Source: an uncultured Ignisphaera sp.
GTDB lineage: Archaea; Thermoproteota; Thermoprotei_A; Sulfolobales; Ignisphaeraceae
DNA: 64,000 nt
Direction of reading: 5' to 3'
Assembly: GCA_938074605.1 (NCBI GenBank)
Contig: CALJEI010000001.1
Span: 124,001-188,000, forward strand
The number at the start of each line of letters is the position of its first letter. Positions within the stretch are counted from its first letter, which is position 1. The notes under the pieces are model-generated. The model searched no databases, was not told the origin of the DNA, and was given only the letters and a program-made list of their open reading frames with translations. This document shows positions 27,566 through 36,951 of this stretch, one piece after another. A program made the position numbers and the translations under genes.

Positions 27566-27610
27566 AAAAACATCTTACCCTAACACATTATTGTATGTTA
27601 CTTAGATTAG

Positions 27611-27625
27611 CTTTATATAATAAAG
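27611..27625 (-). promoter_or_regulatory. Likely TATA box for the ABC transporter operon
   Basis: CTTTATTATATAAAG on the minus strand is a near-palindromic TATA element about 50 nt before the permease ATG. It predicts a leader of about 25 nt containing AGGGTAAG. Confidence 0.5.
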
Positions 27626-28233
27626 AGAAGGTTTAAAAATATTCTTAATTAAATGTGATTTAGTCTTCAAATTAAAGCATCTTATAATCTATAGTCACTG
27701 TTTATATGCATCTAGCTATAATCATGGAAAGATTATAGCTTGTTTAATTAATTAAGTTATGACTGATGCAATTATATATTAAAATTCATTTTCACTATCT
27801 ATCTTATAGAGATGATAATATCTAGCATAATTTAATACGCTTCATATTATAATTAAAAAGTGTGGTTTTAGGGTACATCATGTTAAACAGATATGTATAT
27901 ACAATGGTAGAACTGTTGTTGTGCCGCTAGAAAGAGTAGGGCAAAACCAGCTCTAAGAAAATAGCTGGGTAGACAGATACTATTACAAACCTAGTCCTTA
28001 AGAACAGGACATTATCACCAAAATTACACAAAAAGAAACGCGTTTGTCTACTAGAGAAATAGAGGGTTGATTAACGTAAATACTGGCAGCAGTTATCATT
28101 GTTGTCAATGTAAGTACAAATGAGGTATCATTAGACGCTAGCCAGTGGTTGTAAGAGATCCAGATATATATTTGAAGAGTGGGGAAAATAGTGCATAGTA
28201 GATCTGGGGGTATGAATTCAAAAAGCTCCATCT

Positions 28234-28247
28234 AAATTTATTATATA
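28234..28247 (+). promoter_or_regulatory. Likely TATA box for the GH20 gene
   Basis: AAATTTATTATATA ends about 30 nt before the first ATG of the GH20 gene, giving a start site near 28267 and a very short leader. Confidence 0.5.
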
Positions 28248-28277
28248 CCCAAATTAAGAGTATCGTCCTGGTGATAT

Positions 28278-29969
28278 ATGATGCATCAAAATAGTATCCA
28301 TATAGTTCCTGAGCCCAAAATTATTGAATTTACAGGTAAGTGGTTTACGTTCAATGGGTTTTCTAACTTTCCTGAATTTCTAGTAAAGGAGTTTAATATT
28401 CCTATAGGTGATTGGGAGATAGTCAAGACCGTGGGCGAGGGTGATGCTGGTATAGAGATAGGGAAAGGTATCGTGAGAATATGGGGTGATGAAAAAATCG
28501 CTTATGCTACTATAATTCAATTACTTCTACAGAATAGATCATACCTACCAGAGGTTAAAATTGTTGAAACATTTAAATTTAATTTCAGAGGGTTTCATCT
28601 AGATGTAGCTCGAGGTGGGGTTCCTACAGTAGCTACGCTAAAGAGAATTCTACGATGGCTCTTTCTATTAAAATATAACTACTTTGCCATATATTTAGAG
28701 GATCTATTTCCATGGAAGGCCTATCCAGATATAGGCTTTTCTAGAGGTAGATACAATGAAGAAGAGTTAAGGGAGGTCATTGACTATGGTGCAAGACTTG
28801 GTATTGAAGTTTTTCCATCACTTGAATTATGTGGCCACATGGAAAATATATTAGTCTTACCACAATTTCATAGATTTAGCGAATGGCATAATCCTAGGGA
28901 AGGGGTATTGAATGTAGGTGATGAAGAAGCAAGGAAATTTGCCTACAGCTTACTTGAAGAAGTAGTAGAGTTCTTTCCAAGTAGGTATATCCATATTGGG
29001 GGCGACGAAACATGGGCACTAGGTAGAGGTAGGAGTCTCGACAAAACACTAAAATTTAATGGCCCTGAGCTCTATGAAATTCACCACTACAACATGATTA
29101 AAATTGTAAAATCTAGAAGCAAGATACCGATGATATGGGGCGATATGATTGCTGCTGCATATCTTAGAGAGAGTGAAAGAGAAATATGGAAAAAGCTTTT
29201 AGATAGCCCAATATGGAGGGAGGTAGTAGTAGTTAATTGGGACTATTCACCAAGTACAAGAGAATATTTTAGAAAAAAGATAAGGCTATTTAAAGAAAAA
29301 GGCCTTAACCAAATTATTGCTCCTGGCCTCTGGAACTGGAATAGATACTATCCAGACTTTCCTACAGCACTTGAAAATCTAAGGAATTTCTTAGGAGCAG
29401 CAAGAGATGAAGGTATTAATGGTTTTTTGATAACCGCATGGGGTGATGATGGTTCAGAGTGTCTCTTCTCATTTCTAGACCCACTGATGCTAGCAGCAAT
29501 AGAATATGCAGAAGGTAGTGGTAACTGGGAAGATAAATGGATGAGTCTAACAGGTGAAGAGCCTAAAGTGGTAAAAGTTAGAAAGCTATTTGGTGAGGTT
29601 GATACTGTTATATCAAAATGGGATGTTAGATGGGGGATATGGCTTCCTAAGCACATTCTACTAAAAACAGAAATCTCAAAATTGCTTACCAGATATATAT
29701 CTAAGGATGAGATTATCAATCTAAGAAATTATATTAAAGAGGTACTAGAATATGTAGAGGATGTAGTACTTCCAGAAGATCTTAGCTTTATCAAAAACTT
29801 TCTTAAAGCATCATTAAAATCTATTGATGGAACCATAAAGGTTTCAGACTACATAGCATTATCTAAAGAATACTCTAATCTGTGGCTTAAAGAAAGAAAA
29901 ATTGAAGGACTTGAAAATATTGTAGGCAGATTTTGGAGAGCTGCAGGAATACATGATCTTCTACACTAA
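28278..29969 (+). CDS. Glycoside hydrolase family 20-like beta-N-acetylhexosaminidase
   Basis: Predicted to remove terminal beta-linked N-acetylhexosamine using substrate-assisted catalysis. The 563-residue protein has a small N-terminal alpha/beta domain and a TIM barrel. The barrel contains FRGFHLDVARGG near residue 97, PSLELCGHME, and the hallmark HIGGDETW, where D243 and E244 match the catalytic Asp-Glu pair; TAWGDDGSE is late in the barrel. No signal peptide is visible, so it is likely intracellular and acts after import. It is divergent from the ABC operon. GH20 is uncommon in hyperthermophilic archaea. Confidence 0.85.
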   Translation: MMHQNSIHIVPEPKIIEFTGKWFTFNGFSNFPEFLVKEFNIPIGDWEIVKTVGEGDAGIEIGKGIVRIWGDEKIAYATIIQLLLQNRSYLPEVKIVETFKFNFRGFHLDVARGGVPTVATLKRILRWLFLLKYNYFAIYLEDLFPWKAYPDIGFSRGRYNEEELREVIDYGARLGIEVFPSLELCGHMENILVLPQFHRFSEWHNPREGVLNVGDEEARKFAYSLLEEVVEFFPSRYIHIGGDETWALGRGRSLDKTLKFNGPELYEIHHYNMIKIVKSRSKIPMIWGDMIAAAYLRESEREIWKKLLDSPIWREVVVVNWDYSPSTREYFRKKIRLFKEKGLNQIIAPGLWNWNRYYPDFPTALENLRNFLGAARDEGINGFLITAWGDDGSECLFSFLDPLMLAAIEYAEGSGNWEDKWMSLTGEEPKVVKVRKLFGEVDTVISKWDVRWGIWLPKHILLKTEISKLLTRYISKDEIINLRNYIKEVLEYVEDVVLPEDLSFIKNFLKASLKSIDGTIKVSDYIALSKEYSNLWLKERKIEGLENIVGRFWRAAGIHDLLH

Positions 29970-30427
29970 AATAATTCAAAATCCAATTCATAGTCAAGGT
30001 AATTCAGCATTTAGATTTTCTCACTTAAATTTCTCATTATTGTCATAGGGGTATCCAGAGTATCTTAAGGGGATTGGGGTTAAATTTAATATGTTTATAG
30101 CGATTTTTATTATTTCACTATTTTCTTTTCTATACTATTTTTATTATGTCTCAAATTAAACTTTTAATGTCTCTATACTATAAGTCTTTAAAAGAATTCT
30201 CTACTTAGAATTCTATAAAAATTCTCTATTGAATACAAAGCTTTATAGTGGAGATGGTGGGTAAAATCCCCTAACAGCAAAGAGACACCAATCGCTATAA
30301 ACATGAACATAAAACAACTATATTAGTAGACCTCTAAAGACATTAGTATATATGGATTTTGTAGCATAGTTCTATTGAACACATACTTTTATTTAAGACA
30401 GCTACAAAGGTTAATGGGTTTTTAGAC
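29970..30427. other. 458-bp intergenic region, no gene seen
   Basis: Strongly AT-rich, with many stops in all frames. Apart from the putative TATA box for the next gene at 30386-30397, I find no RNA gene, repeat or open frame worth naming. Confidence 0.5.
30386..30397 (+). promoter_or_regulatory. Likely TATA box for the Gfo/Idh pair
   Basis: CTTTTATTTAAG lies about 31-42 nt before the ATG at 30428, giving a start site close to the start codon. Confidence 0.45.
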
Positions 30428-31543
30428 ATGCCTAAGATTAGTATAGCATTCGTAGGTTTAGGAGGTATAGCTTCACAAGCTCATTTACCAGCTATAAAAG
30501 AACTGGGATTTAATGTTGATTTTTGTGTTGATGTTGATGAATATAAGGTCAAATCTTTTGTTGAAAAAACAGGGTGTAAGGGCTATATTAACTATAAAGA
30601 GATGCTGAGAAATGAAAATCCTGATGTTGTGCTTATTGCCACCCCAAATGCCTTTCATGCCACGATAGCTATAGACGCTCTTAAGAATGGTGCCCATGTC
30701 TATATCGAAAAACCTATGGCTACAAATAGTGAAGAAGCTTTGAAGATAGTTGAAACCACATATAGTGTTGATAGATTTGCCGTTGTAGGACATAATGGCC
30801 GATTTGACTATAGAGCCTCTACTGCTGCTAAGCTTATTCATAGAGGTGGTATAGGGAAGATATATTATGCAAGGGGGTTTATACTTAGACAGCGTGGAAT
30901 ACCTCCAGCTTCTACATTTATAAAGAAGGAGTTTGCAAAAGGTGGTGCTGTATATGATATTGCTTCACATGCCATAGATATGCTTCTTTACCTATCTGGA
31001 TATCCAAAGCCTGTAAGTATTAAGGGATATACAAATAGAGTTTTTGGTGATAGGCTAGAAGAATTTGGTATGAACTATCCACAGCCACCCCAACAAGGTA
31101 TGGTATCTGAGGTGGAGGACTTTGGCTCAGCCTATATCTCCTTTGAAGATGGTATTGCCATGTATGTTGAGGTTAGCTGGGCTTCATATATAAAAGAAAA
31201 TAGGGTGGAATATACTGTTCTTGGTAATAGAGGTGGTATACAGATTGACAATACCGGTTTGAGTTATATGACTTCAATTGAAAGAGAATTCTTTATAGCC
31301 TCACCACCAACATTACCGCAGGTTAGTACCCATAGGGAAGTCTGGAGGAGATTTTTAAAAGCTATTGAAAATAATGACAGAGCTCTTCTCTGTCCGATAA
31401 CGACAGTAGAACAGGGTGCAATTGATGTTGCTATTCTTACTAGTATTTATGAGTCTTCATTAAGTGGTAAAGAAGTTAAAATAGATGTTCCAGATAAGCT
31501 AATTGATTGTGCTAAAGAACAGCTTAAGTGTTTAAGGCTGTAG
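30428..31543 (+). CDS. Gfo/Idh/MocA family oxidoreductase (first of three)
   Basis: NAD(P)-dependent sugar dehydrogenase-like protein of 371 residues. The N-terminal Rossmann fold has GLGGIASQAHLPAI (dinucleotide loop) and the EKPMAT motif whose lysine is usually catalytic near residue 97. The C-terminal alpha/beta domain supplies the substrate site, with SHAIDMLLYLSG carrying a conserved His. It overlaps no gene but is followed after 11 bp by a paralogue, probably in one operon. The substrate is unknown; the GH20 and transporter nearby suggest an amino sugar or its derivative. Confidence 0.88.
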   Translation: MPKISIAFVGLGGIASQAHLPAIKELGFNVDFCVDVDEYKVKSFVEKTGCKGYINYKEMLRNENPDVVLIATPNAFHATIAIDALKNGAHVYIEKPMATNSEEALKIVETTYSVDRFAVVGHNGRFDYRASTAAKLIHRGGIGKIYYARGFILRQRGIPPASTFIKKEFAKGGAVYDIASHAIDMLLYLSGYPKPVSIKGYTNRVFGDRLEEFGMNYPQPPQQGMVSEVEDFGSAYISFEDGIAMYVEVSWASYIKENRVEYTVLGNRGGIQIDNTGLSYMTSIEREFFIASPPTLPQVSTHREVWRRFLKAIENNDRALLCPITTVEQGAIDVAILTSIYESSLSGKEVKIDVPDKLIDCAKEQLKCLRL

Positions 31544-31554
31544 GGAGGCAGTTT

Positions 31555-32637
31555 ATGAGTGGTAATATAGTTAAGTATGCAATTATTGGTGTTGGAGGAC
31601 ATGGTTTAAATAGGCATTTAATTCCACTACTTAGTGTTCCAAATGTTAAGTTAGTTGCTGTTGCTGATATAAATAAGTCTAGATGTGAGGAAGTTGCCTC
31701 TAAATATAGTACAAAGTGCTATACAGACTACATGGATATGATTAATAGGGAGGAGATAGATGCTGCAAGTATTGTTACCCCTACAGGTCTGCATGCAAGT
31801 ATTGCTATAGATGTGTTAAAGAGTGGTATACACGTCCTCGTTGACAAACCTCTTGGGGCAAATTTAAATGAGGTGGTTGATGTTGTTAAAATTGCTAAAA
31901 AGATGAATAGAAAGATCATGGTTGGATACTGGAGTAGATTCTCTCCAGCACTACAGTATGCTGTTGAAATCTATAGAAAGGGTCTCCTTGGCGAGCCCTA
32001 CTACGCCTATGGATATCTTATTAGAAGGAGAGGTATACCAGGATCACCAACATTTATCGATAAAACTCTATCAGGTGGTAGAGGTGCTCTTCTCGATATA
32101 GGATGCTACATAATTGATAATCTTCTTACAGTAACAGGCTATAGAAGACCACTATCTGTCGCTGGTGCGGCTTATACCAAATTTGGTAATGTAGTTGATG
32201 AAATTAAATTTAATTGGGGTACTTGGGATCCATCAAAATTTGAATTAGAAGATTTTGCTACCGGTTTTATAAGATTTGAAGGTGGCCTAACTATGGTATT
32301 TGAGGTTGCATGGGCTGCAAATATATCGCATGTAGGTGAAGTTGGCTATATGAAGGTTCTTGGTGATAGGGGTGGTATTGAAGCTAAAGGTGATGAAGCC
32401 ATGAAGGACATTTCATTCCATAGTAGATCAGAGAACTTTCTATACGATACAAAGCCTATTTTAAAATCCACTAATATGGCTCTTGAAATGGTTAAATCAT
32501 TCATATATAGTATTATTGAAGATAGAGAACCTCCTATAACGGGGTACCAGAGTATTATACTCCATTCAATAATAGACGCTGTATACAATTCTTCGAGTAT
32601 AGGTGAAGAGGTAAAAATAGTTTTACCTGAAATATAG
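31555..32637 (+). CDS. Gfo/Idh/MocA family oxidoreductase (second of three)
   Basis: A paralogue of the upstream gene with about 360 residues. GVGGHGLNRHLIPLL is the dinucleotide loop, DKPLGA carries the catalytic-type lysine, and GGRGALLDIGCYIIDNLL matches the substrate-domain helix. GGGAGG at 31543-31548, 6 nt before ATG 31555, fixes the start there rather than at an in-frame codon overlapping the previous gene. In place of the usual His in SH-x-ID, the sequence reads GCYIID, so substrate or mechanism may differ from its partner. Confidence 0.87.
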   Translation: MSGNIVKYAIIGVGGHGLNRHLIPLLSVPNVKLVAVADINKSRCEEVASKYSTKCYTDYMDMINREEIDAASIVTPTGLHASIAIDVLKSGIHVLVDKPLGANLNEVVDVVKIAKKMNRKIMVGYWSRFSPALQYAVEIYRKGLLGEPYYAYGYLIRRRGIPGSPTFIDKTLSGGRGALLDIGCYIIDNLLTVTGYRRPLSVAGAAYTKFGNVVDEIKFNWGTWDPSKFELEDFATGFIRFEGGLTMVFEVAWAANISHVGEVGYMKVLGDRGGIEAKGDEAMKDISFHSRSENFLYDTKPILKSTNMALEMVKSFIYSIIEDREPPITGYQSIILHSIIDAVYNSSSIGEEVKIVLPEI

Positions 32638-32663
32638 CATTTTTAATTATTGTTAGAGATATC

Positions 32664-33887
32664 TCAATCTTTTCTCCTTGCATAAGGCGGTATATAGCTT
32701 TCTACCTGACTGGGGTCAAATTTTATTTTAGCTCCTTTTTCTGCAGAGAGATAAGCATGCATCATTAGCTGGACAACTAGGTATCCATCGTACCAATTCT
32801 CAATAGGGGTTTTTCCTGCTAGAAATGATTCTACCATGTGTTTATCTTCAGCATGATAGCCGTACGTTATAGCTTCATCTGGTATTATTGGCATTAATCC
32901 TTGTTCTGCATTCTGTTTTTCTATGAATTCTTCAGATGGTGGAATCTTTATATTTCTGCTAATAAATGTGAAGAGTTCTGGCTGTAGTGTATTTATATAG
33001 AGGCTGTATTCAGGGCCTAGTACCTCAAATGATAGTCTTAGACCTGCTCCTACAAACGACCATGATGTTCTGGTTTCTGTCACTATTATATTGCCTTCAT
33101 CATCCTCGTATGTTACTATAGCTAGTGCGTAATCCTCAGCTGGTTCTTTTGAAAAGTCTATTCCAAAGCGTTTTTTAAGATCCTCAACATATTCTTTTCT
33201 AAGCCACTTCAAGATAGCAGTTTCTCCATATATGTATTTCGGCTTTATGCTATCCTTACCTTTCTTAGGGTCGTAAAGTATATATCTTGCAGCTTCTAGA
33301 CTGTGGCACATCATATCTAAAAGTACACCTCCGCCTGATATGGATGGCTTCCAGAACCATATATTATGAGGACCTGCATGTTCTTCTGCAGCTCTTGCTA
33401 GATATGGTCTTCCAGAATATCTTGCACCTATACCCCATACAACTTCCTTACCTCTTGTAATAGAGGGCATAAAAACTTGATTCTCTAGATATCCATGCAG
33501 AAGACCTGATTTCTCAATAGCGTCCAACATCTCTTTAGCCTCCTTAACGTTTCTAGCAAGAGGTTTCTCAACAACAACACCTACTAGATTGCCTTTACCC
33601 TGCTTAGCTTCTTCAGCAACATATTTAGCATACGTTACATGGGTATCGTTTGGAGTCAAAATCCATACGGCATTCACCTTAGGATCTCGTAGTAAATCCC
33701 ATACATCGCTATATACTTTAGGTCTACCTAAACCAAGTTGTTCAGAGTAAAATGCAGCCTCCTTTGCTCTTTCATATGTTCTAGAGTATATAGCAACTAC
33801 ATCAATATTTCTAATATTTGCAAATGCTCTTAGATGAAATTTTGCAACAAATCCCACCCCCAGTATTCCTACACCTAACCTCTCCAT
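32664..33887 (-). CDS. Gfo/Idh/MocA family oxidoreductase (third, longer)
   Basis: A 407-residue member of the same superfamily on the opposite strand, convergent with the previous gene. GVGFVAKFHLRAF is the dinucleotide loop, EKPLARNVKEAKEM the catalytic-lysine motif, and GGGVLLDMMCHSLEAARYIL the substrate helix, which retains the His. GGGTGA about 8 nt before the ATG is a good ribosome-binding site, and TTTTAAATTGG at 33919-33929 may be its TATA box. The long C-terminal domain indicates a different substrate range from the other two. Confidence 0.87.
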   Translation of the reverse strand: MERLGVGILGVGFVAKFHLRAFANIRNIDVVAIYSRTYERAKEAAFYSEQLGLGRPKVYSDVWDLLRDPKVNAVWILTPNDTHVTYAKYVAEEAKQGKGNLVGVVVEKPLARNVKEAKEMLDAIEKSGLLHGYLENQVFMPSITRGKEVVWGIGARYSGRPYLARAAEEHAGPHNIWFWKPSISGGGVLLDMMCHSLEAARYILYDPKKGKDSIKPKYIYGETAILKWLRKEYVEDLKKRFGIDFSKEPAEDYALAIVTYEDDEGNIIVTETRTSWSFVGAGLRLSFEVLGPEYSLYINTLQPELFTFISRNIKIPPSEEFIEKQNAEQGLMPIIPDEAITYGYHAEDKHMVESFLAGKTPIENWYDGYLVVQLMMHAYLSAEKGAKIKFDPSQVESYIPPYARRKD

Positions 33888-34445
33888 ACTGTTTCACCCA
33901 GTAGATGATACTGTATTTATCCAATTTAAAAGTATTATAAAATAATTAGTGTCTATATCTATAGAATTCATGGATATCGCTCTATATATTTTACTTATAC
34001 TTTTAAAGACCTCCATCTAAATATATTGTTCTAAGAAGCTTGGTTATTTTTTAATGCTTTGCTGAAAGAAGTCTATATAAGCTTTATAAACATTAGCAAC
34101 AGGAAGTTAGGTACTGGCTAAAGGTTTTAATGGTAGAGTAGCTACTCTAAACCACCTAAAGCTTTCTGTAGATGAAAGCTTTATTGCCACTGAGCTGCTA
34201 ACCGTTGTCTATAAATCTATGTAAATAGACTTGAAGTATAGATAGTGCAGAAATTAAATGCAGCCAAAGATAATCGAGAAGAGATAGAAATCTAGAGACA
34301 GTTCAACAATACCTATCACCCAGATGCTTTAAACAAAATACGAACGACATACAGTTCTATCTATTACTAGAGAATTTTGAAAGCTAGTTTAAATCCTCAA
34401 AATATAAAATACTTTTGTATCCTTAGATTAATTGGTGTGAATTAT
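33888..34445. other. 558-bp intergenic region, no gene seen
   Basis: AT-rich, with stops in every frame. One half of a C/D-like motif (AGATGA and CTGA, 34170-34195) is present but lacks a second box pair. An in-frame codon at 34377 extends the following kinase upstream, but the extra residues have no similarity to the family. Confidence 0.45.
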
Positions 34446-35402
34446 ATGTCTTTTGATGTAATATCACTTGGCGAATTACTTGTAGAATTTGTTCGAAAAG
34501 AAAGAGATGTAATGCATACTGTGCCTGGAGAGTATATTGGTCCTTTTCCAAGTGGTGCTCCTGCAATAACAATTGATACTTGTGCTCGCTTAGGTCTAAG
34601 AACAGGCTTTATTGGTGTTGTTGGTGATGATGATTTTGGTCAGATGCTTTTAGAGAGGTTTAGAGGTGATGGTGTTGATATTTCAAGGATTAGAATTGAC
34701 AAAGATTCCATAACTGGTATGGCTTTTGTGGCATATAGATCCGATGGTAGTAGGAGATTTGTATTTAATTTAAAATACTCTGCCTCTGCAAAACTATCGC
34801 CAGAAGATGTTGATCTAGAGTATATAGCTAGAGCTAAGCTCCTCCACATTTCTGGGTCAACTCTATATATAAGCAGCTCTACTAAAAATGCATGCAAAAA
34901 AGCTGTCACATTAGCTAAGGCTAGTGGTACTATAGTTTCTCTTGACCCTAACATCAGACTTGAACTTGCATCCATTGATGAAATTAAAGAGATGCTCCAC
35001 CCAATACTTATAAATACCGATATTTTGCTTATTGGTGAAGATGAGCTTATATCAATTACGGGTATTACCAATATTAATGAAGCTGCCTATAGGGCACTTG
35101 ATCTAGGCCCTAAACTAATTGTTGTTAAGAGGGGGCGAAGAGGCTCTATAGCACTAACAAGCAATGGAATAATTATTGAAGCCCGGGCATTTCCTGTAGG
35201 TGAAGTAGATCCCACTGGGGCTGGAGATGTATTTAATGCAGCCTTCATATATGGTTATTTGAATGGTTGGAATTTAGAGAAAATCCTCATTTTTGCAAAT
35301 GCTGCTGCAGCAATCAAGGTTGGTAGAAGGGGGCCTATGGAAGGCCCAAAATCATATGAGGAAGTAGCATCGCTAATTCTAGAAAAGAATATCCACTTCT
35401 AA
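34446..35402 (+). CDS. PfkB family sugar kinase
   Basis: ATP-dependent carbohydrate kinase of about 318 residues. It starts with VISLGELLVEF (PfkB N-terminal motif), has PSGAPAITIDTCARLGL and IGVVGDDDFG, and ends with DPTGAGDVFNAAF, whose aspartate is the catalytic base. The closest known types are 2-keto-3-deoxygluconate, fructose or ribose kinases; specificity cannot be decided. I chose ATG 34446 because homologues begin here. It may phosphorylate a product of the adjacent dehydrogenases. Confidence 0.88.
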   Translation: MSFDVISLGELLVEFVRKERDVMHTVPGEYIGPFPSGAPAITIDTCARLGLRTGFIGVVGDDDFGQMLLERFRGDGVDISRIRIDKDSITGMAFVAYRSDGSRRFVFNLKYSASAKLSPEDVDLEYIARAKLLHISGSTLYISSSTKNACKKAVTLAKASGTIVSLDPNIRLELASIDEIKEMLHPILINTDILLIGEDELISITGITNINEAAYRALDLGPKLIVVKRGRRGSIALTSNGIIIEARAFPVGEVDPTGAGDVFNAAFIYGYLNGWNLEKILIFANAAAAIKVGRRGPMEGPKSYEEVASLILEKNIHF

Positions 35403-35770
35403 ATAAATCCTATTACATAGAAATCTACTATATAAACATCTTTGAATTAAAGCATTTTAAATATCCCATATTATGATTTTTATCACTAAATACAATTTTG
35501 TTACCAACGTTTTTTAACTATACCTACAAATCTGTAGACTACAAAATAGGTTTTAGCTATATTGGGAATACAGTTTTCTTAACTCCTTGGCATATGGACA
35601 CCACTAATAGCTAAAGATCTATCCCTTAACATGTTAGGAATTAACCATTCTATAGAATTTCATCTCCACTAAAATTAGATGTTTGGAATTAAATTCTATA
35701 CTCTGATTTCATTCTGTTTCTATATTTAATAAATCGATAGAAATAAGTGTCTAGTATAGACGGTAGAAAC
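35403..35770. other. 368-bp intergenic region, no gene seen
   Basis: Very AT-rich sequence between the sugar kinase and a decayed nucleotidyltransferase gene. No RNA or open frame with protein-like composition is visible. Confidence 0.5.
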
Positions 35771-36228
35771 CTATAGATTTCTCTTTCCTTCAGCACCAGG
35801 TTTATTAGCTTCTCTAAATCTCTTAAGAATATTACCCATAAGGGTATCTCTATCATACAGAATTTTAGCATCAAATACAATATCTATATAGAGAGGTCTT
35901 GTAACTAAAGCTTGATTTCTACTCAATACTATAGGGTGATAAGATTGGATTTAAACCACAGATGCTAAACTCATCAAATATAGGTTTAGAATATCTTCAG
36001 CTTTATTAAGAAGTTTTTTGAAGCTCATATCTATCACTAACAACATCTAGAACAACAAGCACATCAACATTGCTGTCATGTTTAGGCTCTTTTCTAACAT
36101 AAGAACCAAAAAGAACTAGAGAAAAAAGATTGTTACCAAAGACTGTTAAAAATGCTTTTATAGGAGCATTCTTAAGTTTAGCTAAAAATAGCATCGATAT
36201 CACGTGCATTTTGTGCAATTAAAGCCAT
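35771..36228 (-). pseudogene. Decayed nucleotidyltransferase (MNT/NTP_transf_2 type) gene
   Basis: Three reading frames together spell one archaeal nucleotidyltransferase. It opens MALIAQNARDIDAIF from the ATG at 36228, then shifts frame into LVLFGSYVRKE-HDSNVDVLVVLD, which holds the GS-x9-DxD nucleotidyltransferase motif. A second shift near 36010 leads to NKAEDILNLY, an in-frame TAA, and then HPIVLSRNQALVTRPLYIDI and FDAKILYDRD. Two frameshifts and one stop make it non-functional. Intact relatives often pair with a HEPN protein as an antitoxin-like enzyme; no HEPN partner is recognisable here. Confidence 0.82.
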
Positions 36229-36951
36229 TAGTTGGCAACCTAAGAGGTAAAATGTAGAAAGATAGTAAATATAGTTTTAGTCTTTAACTAAAAACTTCAA
36301 CATCTCTATAACTACCTTTCAACAAATATACCGCTTTACCTATATTAAGATCTATAAAGCTTATCTCCCTAATCTCACAAAGTAGAGTGGGGTTAAAAAT
36401 TAATATATCCATAAAGTAAACCCATTGCACTTATCTATGAAGCCTACGACTTCTACTAGCTAAATTGGTTTAACTACCTTGTTACTTTAGCTCTCTCCGG
36501 TACAGACAGCCTATCCATAATATGTTTTGTATAAGGTTCTACTGCATTTCACATTTAGTTTTTAATCCGTTACCTAAAACCTTATAGTGGTGATGTAAGG
36601 CCTGCTGCTTCTGATAAAATGATGTGAGAACCCGAGTCTGATTTATACTTACTACCCCTAATAGGTGAAGGATATAGGGGAAATCGTGTTATACATAACG
36701 CTAGCACTAAAAACTTGGTAGGAAGTAGGTGTTCGAAATATGTATTTTATTACGATGATAAACAGTATTACATTTAAGAAATACAAATTTAAATGATATA
36801 TCATGAGTGTTTAGCCCAAAATTCCAATACATTTATGTTACAAGACGTAGTGTGTAAGTGTGTTTAGTATCAAAGATAGTTTGAGAATTATTTCTACTAT
36901 AGAAAGCCAGAATTCAAGCAAAATTAAAAATCCTTAAAGCTATATATTGAT
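36229..36951. other. 723-bp region with a C/D sRNA and coding debris
   Basis: Apart from the sRNA at 36585-36646, the minus strand has a 41-codon open stretch beginning near 36411 that contains EIREISFIDLNIGKAVYLLKG, and another short one around 36480-36550 that contains VEPYTKHIMDRLSVPERAK. Both are cut off by stops and may be fragments of genes that decayed together with the nucleotidyltransferase. No function is assigned. Confidence 0.45.
36585..36646 (+). ncRNA. C/D box guide sRNA, second copy type
   Basis: Boxes in order: C GTGATGT (36590-36596), D' CTGA (36611-36614), C' ATGATGT (36619-36625) and D CTGA (36638-36641). Both C boxes end in T instead of the consensus A. The guides are 14 nt (36597-36610) and 12 nt (36626-36637), and the ends can pair through TATA/TATA. 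The D' guide is complementary to AAGCAGCAGGCC, and nine bases of that (GCAGCAGGC) occur in the highly conserved archaeal 16S rRNA segment around E. coli position 350, so that site is a possible target. The D guide target is unassigned. Confidence 0.78.

Larger units (their letters stand above)
27566..28277. other. 712-bp divergent intergenic region between transporter operon and GH20 gene
   Basis: It holds both promoters (27611-27625 and 28234-28247). The middle part is very AT-rich from 27630 to 27870. From 27880 to 28230 the composition is more balanced and short open stretches occur, including one with CxxC-like spacing (HCCQCKY, around 28100), but stops interrupt every frame. It may be decayed coding sequence; no gene can be supported. 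Confidence 0.5.

Noticed and set aside
27998-28231. 77-codon minus-strand open frame in the transporter-GH20 gap
   Set aside because: No ribosome-binding site, no recognisable motif and a composition like reverse-read spacer.
34165-34200. C/D-like AGATGA plus CTGA pair
   Set aside because: Only one degenerate box pair is present; C' and D are missing.
35689-35880. 63-codon minus-strand open frame
   Set aside because: It is an off-frame reading of the nucleotidyltransferase pseudogene's last part, which is better explained by the frame encoding LYDRD.
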